DNA of 64,000 nt from Nostoc sp. 'Lobaria pulmonaria (5183) cyanobiont' (lineage in GTDB: Bacteria; Cyanobacteriota; Cyanobacteriia; Cyanobacteriales; Nostocaceae). The notes under the pieces are model-generated. The model had not been told where the DNA came from. It saw only the letters and a list, made by a program, of their open reading frames with translations, and did no database searches. The position numbers were made by a program, and so were the translations under genes. The stretch is from contig NZ_CP026692.1 in NCBI RefSeq assembly GCF_002949795.1, positions 6,997,467 through 7,061,466 of the forward strand, in the 5' to 3' direction. Shown in pieces: positions 14,741-23,810 of the stretch; within the stretch, counting starts at the first letter, position 1; every line of letters starts with the position of its first letter.

Positions 14741-16531
14741 TTACCGTTTAGCTAACTTCTTCGACATCTTCCGCAGACGAATCGATTGGGGTGTAACTTC
14801 CACTAATTCATCGGGGCCAATGTATTCCAAAGCACGCTCTAGGCTCATGTCTATTGGTGCTTGCAGTTGCACTAATTCATCGCCACCAGCAGCCCGGTGG
14901 TTGGTTAACTGCTTGGTCTTACAGATATTCAATTCCAAATCTTGGGAACGATTGTGTTCTCCCACGATCATGCCTCTGTAAACCTTTGTGCCGGGAACAA
15001 TAAAAAATGCTCCTCTATCTTCAGCATTCCTCATGGCGTAGAAGGTAGAAACACCCTCTTCAAAGGAGATTAAAACGCCTTTGTTACGGGCTTCAATGTC
15101 GCCACTGAGTTGACGGTAGTCTAAGAAGCTGTGGTTCATGATGCCTTCACCACGAGTCATCCGCATGAATTCACCCCGGAAACCAATCAAACCACGGGCG
15201 GGAATGACAAACTCTAACTGGGTGCGATCGCCACTACCTGGTTGCATATCTTGCATTTCGCCTTTGCGTTGTCCCAAGCGTTCGATACAGCTACCCACAC
15301 CATCAGCAGGAATGTCTAACACCAAGAGTTCAAAAGGTTCGCAAGGTTGACCGTTGATTTCGCGGTAAATTACCTGTGGCTGAGATACCTGAAACTCGAA
15401 GCCTTCCCGGCGCATGGTTTCAATTAAGATACCCAGGTGGAGTTCACCACGACCGGAAACGAGGAATTTATCGGGAGAATCGGTTTCTTCGACACGCAAA
15501 GCAACGTTGGTTTCTAGTTCGCGGAATAGGCGATCGCGCACTTGTCTTGATGTCACCAACTTGCCTTCTTGACCAGCAAAGGGCGAATCATTCACACAGA
15601 AGGCCATTTGTAAGGTTGGTTCATCCACTTTAATTAGTGGTAAAGCTTGCGGTTCATTGGGGTCAGTAATCGTTTCCCCAATATAAGCATCAGCGAAACC
15701 AGCCACCGCCACAATATAACCTGCGGTTGCTTCTTCCATGTCTACGCGCTTCAGTCCATCAAAGCCCATCAACTTGGTAATTTTACCCTTGACAATAGTA
15801 CCATTTTCTGTTACTAAAGCTGCTTGCTGTCCTGAGCGGATAGTACCGTTGTGAATTCTGCCAATGACAATCCGTCCCAGATATTCAGAATAATCTAGGG
15901 TTGTAACTTGCAATTGCAGAGGCTTATTGCTGTCGCCTACTGGTGGTGGAACGTGTTGCAGAATCGCGTTAAACAGGGGTTGCATATCTACCGATTCTGC
16001 TTCCAAGCTTTCTTTGGCGAAACCTGCAATACCGGAGGCAAACAGATAGGTAAAATCACATTGGTCTTCATCTGCCCCTAATTCCAAGAACAGATCCAAT
16101 ACTTTATCAACAGCAACGTGGGGGTCAGTTTGACCACGATCAATTTTGTTGATGATAACGATGGGGCGCAGCCCTTTTTCTAAAGCTTTTTTCAGAACAA
16201 AGCGTGTTTGGGGCATGGGGCCTTCATTGGCATCGACAATCAGAAGACATCCGTCAACCATGCCGAGTACGCGTTCAACTTCGCCACCAAAGTCAGCGTG
16301 TCCAGGAGTATCAACAATATTAATTAGTGTTTCTTTGTAGCGAACCGCCGTATTTTTGGACAGGATAGTAATACCCCGTTCCCGTTCTAAGGCGTTGGAG
16401 TCCATAACGCAATCCGGAACGTCTTCGCCTTCGCGGAAAATGCCGGATTGTTTGAGGAGTGCGTCAACCAGCGTGGTTTTGCCGTGGTCAACGTGGGCGA
16501 TAATGGCGACGTTGCGAATTGGGAGCGTCAT
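14741..16531 (-). CDS. typA: Translational GTPase TypA/BipA
   Basis: 596 residues from ATG 16531. Elongation-factor GTPase motifs: NVAIIAHVDHGKTTLVDALL (G1), RGITILSKN (G2), DTPGHADFGGEVERVLGMVD (G3), INKIDR (G4). The BipA C-terminal domain ends in VEVTPQSIRLRKMSKKLAKR. Length is normal. It acts on the ribosome under stress and in large-subunit assembly. Monocistronic, with its own terminator. Confidence 0.97.
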   Translation of the reverse strand: MTLPIRNVAIIAHVDHGKTTLVDALLKQSGIFREGEDVPDCVMDSNALERERGITILSKNTAVRYKETLINIVDTPGHADFGGEVERVLGMVDGCLLIVDANEGPMPQTRFVLKKALEKGLRPIVIINKIDRGQTDPHVAVDKVLDLFLELGADEDQCDFTYLFASGIAGFAKESLEAESVDMQPLFNAILQHVPPPVGDSNKPLQLQVTTLDYSEYLGRIVIGRIHNGTIRSGQQAALVTENGTIVKGKITKLMGFDGLKRVDMEEATAGYIVAVAGFADAYIGETITDPNEPQALPLIKVDEPTLQMAFCVNDSPFAGQEGKLVTSRQVRDRLFRELETNVALRVEETDSPDKFLVSGRGELHLGILIETMRREGFEFQVSQPQVIYREINGQPCEPFELLVLDIPADGVGSCIERLGQRKGEMQDMQPGSGDRTQLEFVIPARGLIGFRGEFMRMTRGEGIMNHSFLDYRQLSGDIEARNKGVLISFEEGVSTFYAMRNAEDRGAFFIVPGTKVYRGMIVGEHNRSQDLELNICKTKQLTNHRAAGGDELVQLQAPIDMSLERALEYIGPDELVEVTPQSIRLRKMSKKLAKR

Positions 16532-17143
16532 AGAAGCTTTTGGTGAACTCTAGAGGGGGTTTATAAGATTTACATTTGAATGCTAGGCTGTTTTAACAGA
16601 ATTGAGAACGATCGGCAAATTCTGTAAAGAACCTTTAATAATTCTAGCGTAATCGTCACAATTGCGGGAAGTTTTGTAAACCCCACAATGGAGATGTGTG
16701 GTAATTACGGCGTTGGTGGGATAACAAAAGCTTCTGTGACAAACAGGTGTTAGCTGAAGGGCAGTATTGCTTTTGATAATTGCGGTTGATTAGCACAGAG
16801 AAATTTGTAATTAGAAATGCTTTGGTGAAAAGTACGATCTTTGACCAATAGAGATGAAGTTACTGGCTACTAAAAGTCAAGTTATTTCGTGTTTGGGATC
16901 GAAGGGCAGCGATCGCCAAGCCTGGTTTTTTTTGACTAGAATGGGGTGGGTATCTCTACAAAAATATTCAACTTACACGGAATTATCACAATGTAGAGCT
17001 AGGTCAATTATTTAGAAGAGCAAGAAGCGATGTCTACGACGGGCTACGCCTACGTTATTATCTATGTAAAGACATTACAATGTAACGCCTCTAGAGAATT
17101 TAAGCTATATTCTAAAAACTAATAAAATGACAGCGATAATTAT
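16532..17143. other. Non-coding region between divergent typA and a kinase gene
   Basis: No credible gene. It holds the promoters of both genes and one dispersed repeat copy (17027-17054). No terminator-like structure was found. Confidence 0.5.
17027..17054 (+). repeat. Small dispersed repeat, copy 3 (intergenic)
   Basis: GCGATGTCTACGACGGGCTA then CGCCTACG, identical in its core to the copy in argC. Confidence 0.85.
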
Positions 17144-18514
17144 ATGGTCTGCTGCCTAAATCCTAATTGCGAGAATCCCAAAAATCCTGACGGGGCAAAT
17201 TTCTGCCTCAGTTGTGGCACAGAGTTGGTATCGTTATTGAGAAATCGTTACCGAATCATCACACCATTAGGGAGAGGAGGTTTTGCACGCACATATATCG
17301 CCGAGGATATAGACAAGCTCAATGAACGATGTGTTGTTAAGCAGCTGGTTCTAAGTCAATTTTATGGCAGTCAGGGTAGTCAGGCACAAAAAAAAGCGAC
17401 TGAGTTGTTTGAACGAGAAGCCAAACGTCTCAAAGAATTAGGAGAACATGTCCAAATTCCCAATTTGTATGCATATTTTAAGGAAGCTGAATATCTGTAT
17501 TTAGTGCAGCAGTTTATCGAAGGGCAAAATCTGTTGCAAGAATTAAAAGAACAGGGAATTTTTGATGAAGCCAAAATTCGAGATTTTTTAAATGATTTAT
17601 TATCTGTACTGGCAGATATACATCAACAACAAGTAATTCACCGAGATATTAAACCAGAAAATATTATTCGCCGTCAAAATGATGGGAAATTAGTACTAAT
17701 TGATTTTGGGGTAGCAAAGCAAAGGACGGAACCTACAAACACTACGATAGGGACAATTATTGGTTCATTAGGTTATGCACCGATTGAGCAAATGCAAACG
17801 GGTAAAGTTTTTCTGTCTAGTGATATTTATAGTTTAGGAATAACTTGCTTTCAACTGCTGACCAATATTTCTCCTTCGAGTTTGTGGATGAAACAAGGCT
17901 ATGGTTGGACTTCTAATTGGCGACAGTATTTAACGCAACCCATAAGTCAAGAATTAGAGATGATTCTTAATAAGTTACTACAAGAAAATCACGAACAGCG
18001 TTATCAATCTGCACAGGCTGTCTTAGAAGACTTGAAAAAGTTGCCACCGCTAATGTATACATTAGCTTCTACAGTTATTCCACCTACTCTGCCATCAAGA
18101 GGGCAACCACAAAGTCAACATAAATCAACTCGATATCTACCGCAATTCTCTGACACTAAATTATTGTCTGGAGCAGTAATAGCTGGATCGGGTAGTTCAT
18201 TTTTAGCGATCGCACTTATAAGTTTCCTTGGAACTACTTGGATTAGTTCAGGATTGTGGTTGCTAATTTTAGGAGGATTAGTCTTTCTTCAATCTCGCCC
18301 GCTTTTAGAAAAAGTTTATTTAATTGTTATTGCGATCATCGCAAATTTACTCGTTGTCTTTATTTTCAAAAATCTCCTAAACAATAATCTTCTCAAAGCT
18401 GGTTTAAATGGACTGTTGCTTGTAGGATTACTAGTTATTCTGGCAGGCTTATTGACAGTTATTATTATCGGTGTGTCTGAAATAATTAACAAATTAATTT
18501 CTAAATATATTTAG
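17144..18514 (+). CDS. Zinc-ribbon Ser/Thr protein kinase with C-terminal membrane segments
   Basis: 456 residues from ATG 17144. N-terminal zinc ribbon (Cys pairs in CLNPNCENP and NFCLSCGTEL, residues 3-28), then a Hanks-type kinase: glycine loop LGRGGFARTY (about 43-52), catalytic HRDIKPENII, DFGVAK, and GSLGYAPIEQ. The last 130 residues hold four to five hydrophobic helices. The gene just downstream (67 bp) encodes a tethered periplasmic-binding protein, suggesting a sensing pair. Such kinases are numerous in Nostoc. Confidence 0.92.
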   Translation: MVCCLNPNCENPKNPDGANFCLSCGTELVSLLRNRYRIITPLGRGGFARTYIAEDIDKLNERCVVKQLVLSQFYGSQGSQAQKKATELFEREAKRLKELGEHVQIPNLYAYFKEAEYLYLVQQFIEGQNLLQELKEQGIFDEAKIRDFLNDLLSVLADIHQQQVIHRDIKPENIIRRQNDGKLVLIDFGVAKQRTEPTNTTIGTIIGSLGYAPIEQMQTGKVFLSSDIYSLGITCFQLLTNISPSSLWMKQGYGWTSNWRQYLTQPISQELEMILNKLLQENHEQRYQSAQAVLEDLKKLPPLMYTLASTVIPPTLPSRGQPQSQHKSTRYLPQFSDTKLLSGAVIAGSGSSFLAIALISFLGTTWISSGLWLLILGGLVFLQSRPLLEKVYLIVIAIIANLLVVFIFKNLLNNNLLKAGLNGLLLVGLLVILAGLLTVIIIGVSEIINKLISKYI

Positions 18515-18581
18515 TTTTTTGGGTTTGCTCAATTGTCAAAATCTCTTTTAAAGAAATTTTATAAAATCTTGGTAATTATTC

Positions 18582-20045
18582 ATGACAAATAAAAAAGAAA
18601 ACTTGAAATTGCTTATTTCTCTTGGTCTGGCTGGGGTAATGGTAGCAGCTATTTTATGGTTAATTAGCAAAGTTTCTTCTACGATCGTAACAACACCATC
18701 AAACCCCACAAAAACTTCATCTTCATTGACAAATAAGCCTTCACTAATGAATTTGGGTACAAGGATTTTAGTGAAAGTGCAAACATCCCCGGAAAAAACA
18801 GATGGAGTTAAAGCTTTTGCTGAGAAAGATTTCAGTACTGCCGTTAAAAAATTTACTGATTCTTTGAAAAATAATCGCAATGACCCAGAAACTTTAATTT
18901 ATTTAAACAATGCCAAAATAGCACGAGATAATTCAGAAGCTATAAAAGTTGCGATCGTCGCACCAATTAATTTTGATCCTAGTTTAGCAGAAGAAATTTT
19001 ACGTGGTGTAGCTCAAGCTCAAAATGAAGTTAATACCCAAGGAGGAATTAATGGTAAAAAATTGCAAATTGTCATTGCAAGTGCTGATAATAGAGAAGAT
19101 TCTGTCCGGCTAGATAATGAATTAGTTCAAGATAAAAGCCTTGTAGCTGCGGTAGGTGTTAGACGTAAAGCAGAAATATATAAAGAGAAAGGTTTGGTTT
19201 TAGTCTTGCCCGTCGAGCTACCAAATCAAGCAGAAAATCCAGAAAAATTAGAGAATAATACAGTAAATAGTCAGTTAAATAATTCCAACACTAACTACTT
19301 GTTTCATGTAAATCCCTTATATGATAATTTAATAGATACTCATTCTCGCTACATTGCTCGACAAGCAAGAAATATTGCTATTTGTGGCGATGTTCGTAGT
19401 TCAAGAGATAATTCAACCTCTTCATCAAATCAGATACTTGTAGAACAGTACACTCAAGCTATCAAAAAATATGGCAGCAATGTTATTAGTACGCCTTGCA
19501 ATTTAGCAGATAAGAATTTTGACCCGAAAGCTTTTGTGGATAAAGCCATAGAAACAGAAAATGCAAGTGGCTTTTTATTAATACCTTCAATCAGAAATAT
19601 ATATTTTGCCACCAAGGTAGCACAAGAGGTTAAAGGTAGAAAGCCACTGTTTGCTTCTGAAACTATGTACAGTGCTACAACTTTACAAAATGGCAAGGAT
19701 CTTGAAGGAATGGTATTACCTGTGTATTGGCATCGTAATGCTAATAAAGATAACCCCTTTGCAAAAAATGCCTTTCAGCTTTGGAATGCACAAGTAAATC
19801 AGAGAACGGCGGGAGCTTATGATGCGCTTCAAGCAATTATTACTGGCTTAAAACAAGATAGTACCCGCGAAGGATTACAAAGGGTATTGTCTAATCCAAA
19901 TTTTTCAACATCTGGAGCAACCGGAATGATTCAGTTTTCGCCTTCCGGTGAGCGTCAAGGAGAAGCAATGCTAGTCAAAATCGAGCGTTGTGAGTCTTGT
20001 TATAGTGGAACTGGTTACGATTTTGCCCTCTTGAATAAGAAGTAG
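18582..20045 (+). CDS. Membrane-tethered periplasmic-binding protein (type 1, Peripla_BP_6-like)
   Basis: 487 residues from ATG 18582. One N-terminal helix (about residues 10-28) without a clear cleavage site anchors it; residues 75-110 resemble a TPR-like pair (VKAFAEKDFSTAVKKFTDSL). From residue 120 a ligand-binding fold begins: IKVAIVAPINFDP, EILRGVAQAQNEVNTQGGINGKKL, VGVRRKAEIYKEKGLVLVLP, FLLIPSIRN and AGAYDALQAIITGL, as in branched-chain amino-acid receptors. No transporter genes are nearby, so a sensor role with the upstream kinase is more likely than transport. Confidence 0.85.
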   Translation: MTNKKENLKLLISLGLAGVMVAAILWLISKVSSTIVTTPSNPTKTSSSLTNKPSLMNLGTRILVKVQTSPEKTDGVKAFAEKDFSTAVKKFTDSLKNNRNDPETLIYLNNAKIARDNSEAIKVAIVAPINFDPSLAEEILRGVAQAQNEVNTQGGINGKKLQIVIASADNREDSVRLDNELVQDKSLVAAVGVRRKAEIYKEKGLVLVLPVELPNQAENPEKLENNTVNSQLNNSNTNYLFHVNPLYDNLIDTHSRYIARQARNIAICGDVRSSRDNSTSSSNQILVEQYTQAIKKYGSNVISTPCNLADKNFDPKAFVDKAIETENASGFLLIPSIRNIYFATKVAQEVKGRKPLFASETMYSATTLQNGKDLEGMVLPVYWHRNANKDNPFAKNAFQLWNAQVNQRTAGAYDALQAIITGLKQDSTREGLQRVLSNPNFSTSGATGMIQFSPSGERQGEAMLVKIERCESCYSGTGYDFALLNKK

Positions 20046-20307
20046 TTTTTTTGATATTAATTTTAATTCCAAAGATATAGGTTGCTTTCAAATAGGTAAT
20101 CTCTTAAATTTGAATGTTATACTAAACTGCTTGATTTGATTGTAATCAAACATTGAAGTGTCGCTTTAATTTTTATCTAACAAAAAGTTTTGTTTCTCTA
20201 CCCAGAGTTGTGAGAGCGATCGCTCAAAAGAAAGATGGAATCTCCCTAATCTCTGTGCCAAGGTTATATCAGTAAGAATTACGAACACTTTGCCGAGGAG
20301 AACACGG

Positions 20308-21360
20308 ATGGTAGCTACATTAGATGATACGAAACGCAATGCAATTGCTGTAAAACTTGCAACTCTTAAAGCTCTCCAACAGTTGGCGCTCGAAAAGGAA
20401 CAATCCCTTTTGACACAAGGGCTTGATGGCGAAATTGCCGATCGCATCCGAAATTTTATCAATGACGATCAAAAAAATCTTGGTATTTTAGAAACCGTAA
20501 TTGGTCAGTATGGGATTCAGGCAGAACCCAAAAAAAATATTACAAAATTCATTGAAAGAGCCCGCGAAATGTTCAACAGTTCTGAGTTGAACCTCTATGA
20601 AAAAGTCTCTCAGCATGAATTGCTAAAACATCAATTAGTAATGAGTGGCTTGATAGTTCACAAAGCTGCTCAAAAAGTTGGTGCTGATGTCTTGTTAGCG
20701 ATCGCACCTTTGAATACCGTTAACTTTGAGAACCGCGCTCACCAAGAGCAACTCAAAGGCATTCTGGAAATTCTGGGTGTCCGCGAACTCACTGGACAAG
20801 ATGCAGATCAAGGAATTTGGGCACGTGTTCAAGACGCTTTGGCCGCAGTTAGTGGTGTAGTAGGTAGTGCTGTTACCCAAAACAGCGACAAAAAGGATCT
20901 AAATATCCAAGATGTCATCCGCCTCGATCACAACAAGGTAAATACCCTATTCACCGAAATACTACAAAGCAACGATCCACAAAAGATCCAAGAGTACTTC
21001 GGTCAAATTTACAAGGATTTAACTGCTCACGCTGAAGCTGAAGAGGAAGTAGTCTACCCAAGAGTACGTCCTTTCTACGGTCAAGCTAACACCCAAGAAT
21101 TGTTTGATGAACAAGCTCAGGCAAAGCAGGCATTAGAGGAAATTAAGGCTATTAGCCCATCTTCACCGCAATTCAAAGAGAAAGTTAAACAGTTGATGGA
21201 CGCTATTGGCGATCATATTCGTCAAGAAGAAAGCACAATGTTTGCTGCCATTCGCAACAACTTAAGCACTGAGCAAACGGAACAACTGGCTACTGAATTC
21301 AAAGCCGCTAAGACCCGAATTCAAGAGAAATTGGGCGTTGTTAGCGAATCGAATGTGTAG
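20308..21360 (+). CDS. Hemerythrin HHE-domain protein
   Basis: 350 residues from ATG 20308, with GAGGAG as ribosome site at 20295-20300. The N-terminal 180 residues are helical and ferritin-like (ALEKEQSLLTQGLDGEIADRI). The C-terminal part is a hemerythrin domain with His/Glu ligands visible in RLDHNKVNTLFTEIL, LTAHAEAEEEVVYPRV and IGDHIRQEESTMF. Such proteins bind a di-iron centre and are linked to oxygen or stress handling. Confidence 0.92.
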   Translation: MVATLDDTKRNAIAVKLATLKALQQLALEKEQSLLTQGLDGEIADRIRNFINDDQKNLGILETVIGQYGIQAEPKKNITKFIERAREMFNSSELNLYEKVSQHELLKHQLVMSGLIVHKAAQKVGADVLLAIAPLNTVNFENRAHQEQLKGILEILGVRELTGQDADQGIWARVQDALAAVSGVVGSAVTQNSDKKDLNIQDVIRLDHNKVNTLFTEILQSNDPQKIQEYFGQIYKDLTAHAEAEEEVVYPRVRPFYGQANTQELFDEQAQAKQALEEIKAISPSSPQFKEKVKQLMDAIGDHIRQEESTMFAAIRNNLSTEQTEQLATEFKAAKTRIQEKLGVVSESNV

Positions 21361-21405
21361 GATGCTTTTGGGCTTTCTATATCCGCTAAAAAAAGTTAGT
21401 TAAAC

Positions 21406-21439
21406 AAAAACTCCCAGCACATCAGCGCTGGGAGTTTTT
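21406..21439. terminator. Bidirectional Rho-independent terminator
   Basis: AAAAACTCCCAGC, six-base spacer, GCTGGGAGTTTTT. It serves the convergent hemerythrin gene (+) and amidohydrolase gene (-), whose stop is three bases away. Confidence 0.93.
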
Positions 21440-21441
21440 GT

Positions 21442-22626
21442 TTACAAAGTTTGCTGACAGTATTTATAAGCGGCATAAGCCATAGTTACAACGCCGGTGA
21501 TAATGGCAGATTCATCGACTTCAAATTGGGGATGGTGTAAGGGGTGGTTAATGACTCTTTCTTTGTAGCCTACACCTAAGCGAAACATGGAACCAGGGAC
21601 GTGTTCCAAATAAATAGAAAAATCTTCAGATCCAAGGGAGGGTTCGGGTAAAACTTGAACGCGATCGCTACTCCAAGCTTCTTCTCCGGCTGATTGTAAC
21701 AATTGTGTCAGAGCGTAATCATTTTGGACGCTGGGTACACCTTGGCGATAATTGACTTGATACTTTGCTCCGTAGGTATGGCAAACATTAGATACAATAT
21801 TTTCAATCCAGTTTGGGAGATGGGCACGAGTTTCGGGATGGAGCGATCGCACAGTTCCCAATAACTGCACTTTATCGGCAATTACATTCGGCGCTCTGCC
21901 ACCATTAAATTTCCCTATACTCAAGACTAGAGGACGCAAAGGATTTTGTGTCCGGCTGATGGCTTGTTGCAGTGCAGTAATCACTTGGCAAGCAATCCAA
22001 ATCGCATCAATCGCCTCATGGGGACGCGCCCCATGCCCAGATTCTCCCATAATCAGAATCTCTAAATCATCAGCAGCGGCTGTCAAAGCCCCGTAACGCA
22101 CGCCAATAGAACCTGCGGGTATAGAAGGGAAAACATGAACCCCTAATAAAGCTGAGACGTTTTCCATCGCTCCATCTTTCACCATCCAGCTTGCCCCTTG
22201 AGCAATTTCCTCGGCTGGCTGAAATAAAAACCGCACTTTTCCACCCAACTCCTGTGCCACTTGGGACAGCACCATTGCCGTTCCTAACCCCACTGTGGTG
22301 TGGACATCGTGACCGCAAGCGTGCATAATACCATCTGTACGAGAGGCATATTCTAAATTTGTGCCCTCTTGAATTGGCAAGGCATCCATATCAGTGCGAA
22401 TTGCCAATAAACGGTCATTTTGACTAATGCCTTGGAGTTCTCCAATTACGCCCGTTTTACCAACTCCTTCTTGTACGTGCAGCCCACTGGAAGACAAAAC
22501 ACCAGCTACGAAAGCTGCTGTTTGGTACTCTTGACCACTGAGTTCTGGGTGAGAGTGGATGTGGCGGCGAATTTCAATCAAGCGGGGCGCTAGTTTTGCT
22601 GCTAAGTCTTTAATACGGGTAAGCAT
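21442..22626 (-). CDS. M20-family amidohydrolase (N-acyl amino acid type)
   Basis: 394 residues from ATG 22626 (MLTRIKDLAAKLAPRL); the open frame further upstream is repeat-derived filler. Metal-binding motifs of the M20D group are present: IRRHIHSHPELSGQE, RTDMDALPIQEG, HACGHDVHTT, LFQPAEEIAQGA and a late LGSEDFSIYLE. Residues 190-300 form the lid domain. Substrates of the family include N-acyl amino acids and auxin conjugates; this one's is unknown. Confidence 0.93.
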   Translation of the reverse strand: MLTRIKDLAAKLAPRLIEIRRHIHSHPELSGQEYQTAAFVAGVLSSSGLHVQEGVGKTGVIGELQGISQNDRLLAIRTDMDALPIQEGTNLEYASRTDGIMHACGHDVHTTVGLGTAMVLSQVAQELGGKVRFLFQPAEEIAQGASWMVKDGAMENVSALLGVHVFPSIPAGSIGVRYGALTAAADDLEILIMGESGHGARPHEAIDAIWIACQVITALQQAISRTQNPLRPLVLSIGKFNGGRAPNVIADKVQLLGTVRSLHPETRAHLPNWIENIVSNVCHTYGAKYQVNYRQGVPSVQNDYALTQLLQSAGEEAWSSDRVQVLPEPSLGSEDFSIYLEHVPGSMFRLGVGYKERVINHPLHHPQFEVDESAIITGVVTMAYAAYKYCQQTL

Positions 22627-22753
22627 CGATTTAATTAATCTATAGGCTTTTTTCCCATGATAAAGAAATGTTAACAAACAAAATGCTCTTTGCCATACAA
22701 GGATAGTTGAGAACAAGCAGAGGGGTAAGGGAGCAGGGGAGGCGAGGAGACAA

Positions 22754-22832
22754 GGGGGACAAGGGGGACAAGGGGGAATTATTGAACAAGTCTCTCCCTT
22801 ATCTTTCCCCTCTTCCTTGTCTACCTTGTCTC
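22754..22832. repeat. Intergenic repeat, arm A of an inverted pair
   Basis: GGGGGACAAGGGGGACAAGG, then GGGAATTATT, AACAAGTCTCT and CCTTGTCTACCTTGTCTCTTC. An inverted copy lacking about 19 internal bases is at 23722-23790; together they bracket the pentapeptide gene and the orphan terminator. Confidence 0.8.
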
Positions 22833-22876
22833 TTCTCAATGCCCAATGCCCCATGCCCCATTCCCTACTCCCCAGT

Positions 22877-23440
22877 TTATTTTGAGTAGCAGGTTGTGGC
22901 TAAAGTATTTTCGGGTTTGTACTCGTTACATTCTCTGGGATTTTGACGCTCTAACGACCAACCATAAGGTTTGTCGGAGGTGACAACACCATTATTTAAA
23001 GTTGTTAGTCGGTAGTTAGCCCCCCGAAAATTAGTAAATTGCAATTTGGCATCTTTTAAGTTCGCTGCTTCTAAATTGGTACTGATGAAGCCGGCAAAAG
23101 ACAGATCGGCATTTTCCAGGGAGGCTGATTTTAAATTTGCTCCTGTTAAAGAAGCACCACTGAGATTCGCCGAATTTAGAATCGCACCTTCTAAATTTGC
23201 ACCTGTGAGATCGGCATTCGTGAGATTAGCTTGAGATAATGTAGCGCCGCTCAAGTCAGCCCCTCGCAAATTTGCTCCAGTTAGATTCAGCCTAGTTAGG
23301 TCAGCGCCACTCAAATTACACCGAGGACAGGCACTTGTTGCCTTTAACTGATCCAAGTCTAGCTGATTTAATGCAAGAGCCTGCTCTGCAAACCCTAAAC
23401 AAGCTAACAGGGAGACGGTGGCAACAATCTTAAGTTTCAT
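22877..23440 (-). CDS. Secreted pentapeptide-repeat protein
   Basis: 187 residues from ATG 23440. A classic signal peptide (KIVATVSLLACLGFAEQALA) is followed by CPRCNLSGADL and about 17 A(D/N)Lxx pentapeptides (residues 38-140), which form a right-handed quadrilateral beta-helix, then a non-repeat tail ending ECNEYKPENTLATTCYSK. The two Cys in CPRC and two C-terminal Cys could form disulfides in the periplasm. Function unknown. Confidence 0.9.
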   Translation of the reverse strand: MKLKIVATVSLLACLGFAEQALALNQLDLDQLKATSACPRCNLSGADLTRLNLTGANLRGADLSGATLSQANLTNADLTGANLEGAILNSANLSGASLTGANLKSASLENADLSFAGFISTNLEAANLKDAKLQFTNFRGANYRLTTLNNGVVTSDKPYGWSLERQNPRECNEYKPENTLATTCYSK

Positions 23441-23580
23441 ATTTTTTACTGATATTTACAAAAATAACAAGTTACGAACATCACCTACTGCCATCCTTAC
23501 ATATACCGCTTCTCTAAGGAAGTACAGGGATGAAGCATTGATTAAGAAGCTGTAAAAATACTATAAATTATAATAGTAAG

Positions 23581-23707
23581 ACTACTCAAACGGAAATATA
23601 GGCTATAGAATCAAATCGTAAGGAACTATACCGAACCAATTATAGACTACCAAATATGTGATCCCCCTAGCTCGATTCAAAAGACGACTAGGGGGATCTT
23701 GTTTTTA
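23581..23707 (+). ncRNA. Candidate small RNA ending in an orphan terminator
   Basis: The terminator at 23660-23707 needs a plus-strand transcript, yet the nearest plus-strand gene upstream is the hemerythrin gene, which has its own terminator. A TATAAT at 23569-23574 would give a start near 23581 and an RNA of about 125 nt. No good -35 box was seen and no known RNA family recognised. Confidence 0.4.
23660..23707 (+). terminator. Rho-independent terminator on the plus strand
   Basis: GATCCCCCTAG (23660-23670) and CTAGGGGGATC (23687/8-23698) form a strong stem followed by TTGTTTTT. The minus-strand reading has no T-run. Confidence 0.8.
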
Positions 23708-23721
23708 GGTGTTGGGCATGG

Positions 23722-23790
23722 AGAACAGACAAGGTAGACAAGGAAGAGACTTGTTGAATAATTCCCCCTTGTCCCTTTGTCCCCCCTGCT
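23722..23790. repeat. Intergenic repeat, arm B of an inverted pair
   Basis: Reverse complement of the element at 22754-22832, with one internal gap and a few mismatches. Confidence 0.8.
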
Positions 23791-23810
23791 CGCCTGCTCC
23801 CCTGCCTTCT

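Larger units (their letters stand above)
23441..23810. other. Intergenic region with candidate small RNA and repeat
   Basis: No protein gene. It holds a plus-strand TATAAT (23569-23574), a strong plus-strand terminator (23660-23707) with no plus-strand gene upstream, and the inverted repeat arm at 23722-23790. Confidence 0.6.

Noticed and set aside
22627..22854. Longer N-terminus for the M20 amidohydrolase
   Set aside because: Reads Cys/Pro-rich filler from an intergenic repeat; ATG 22626 is the natural start.
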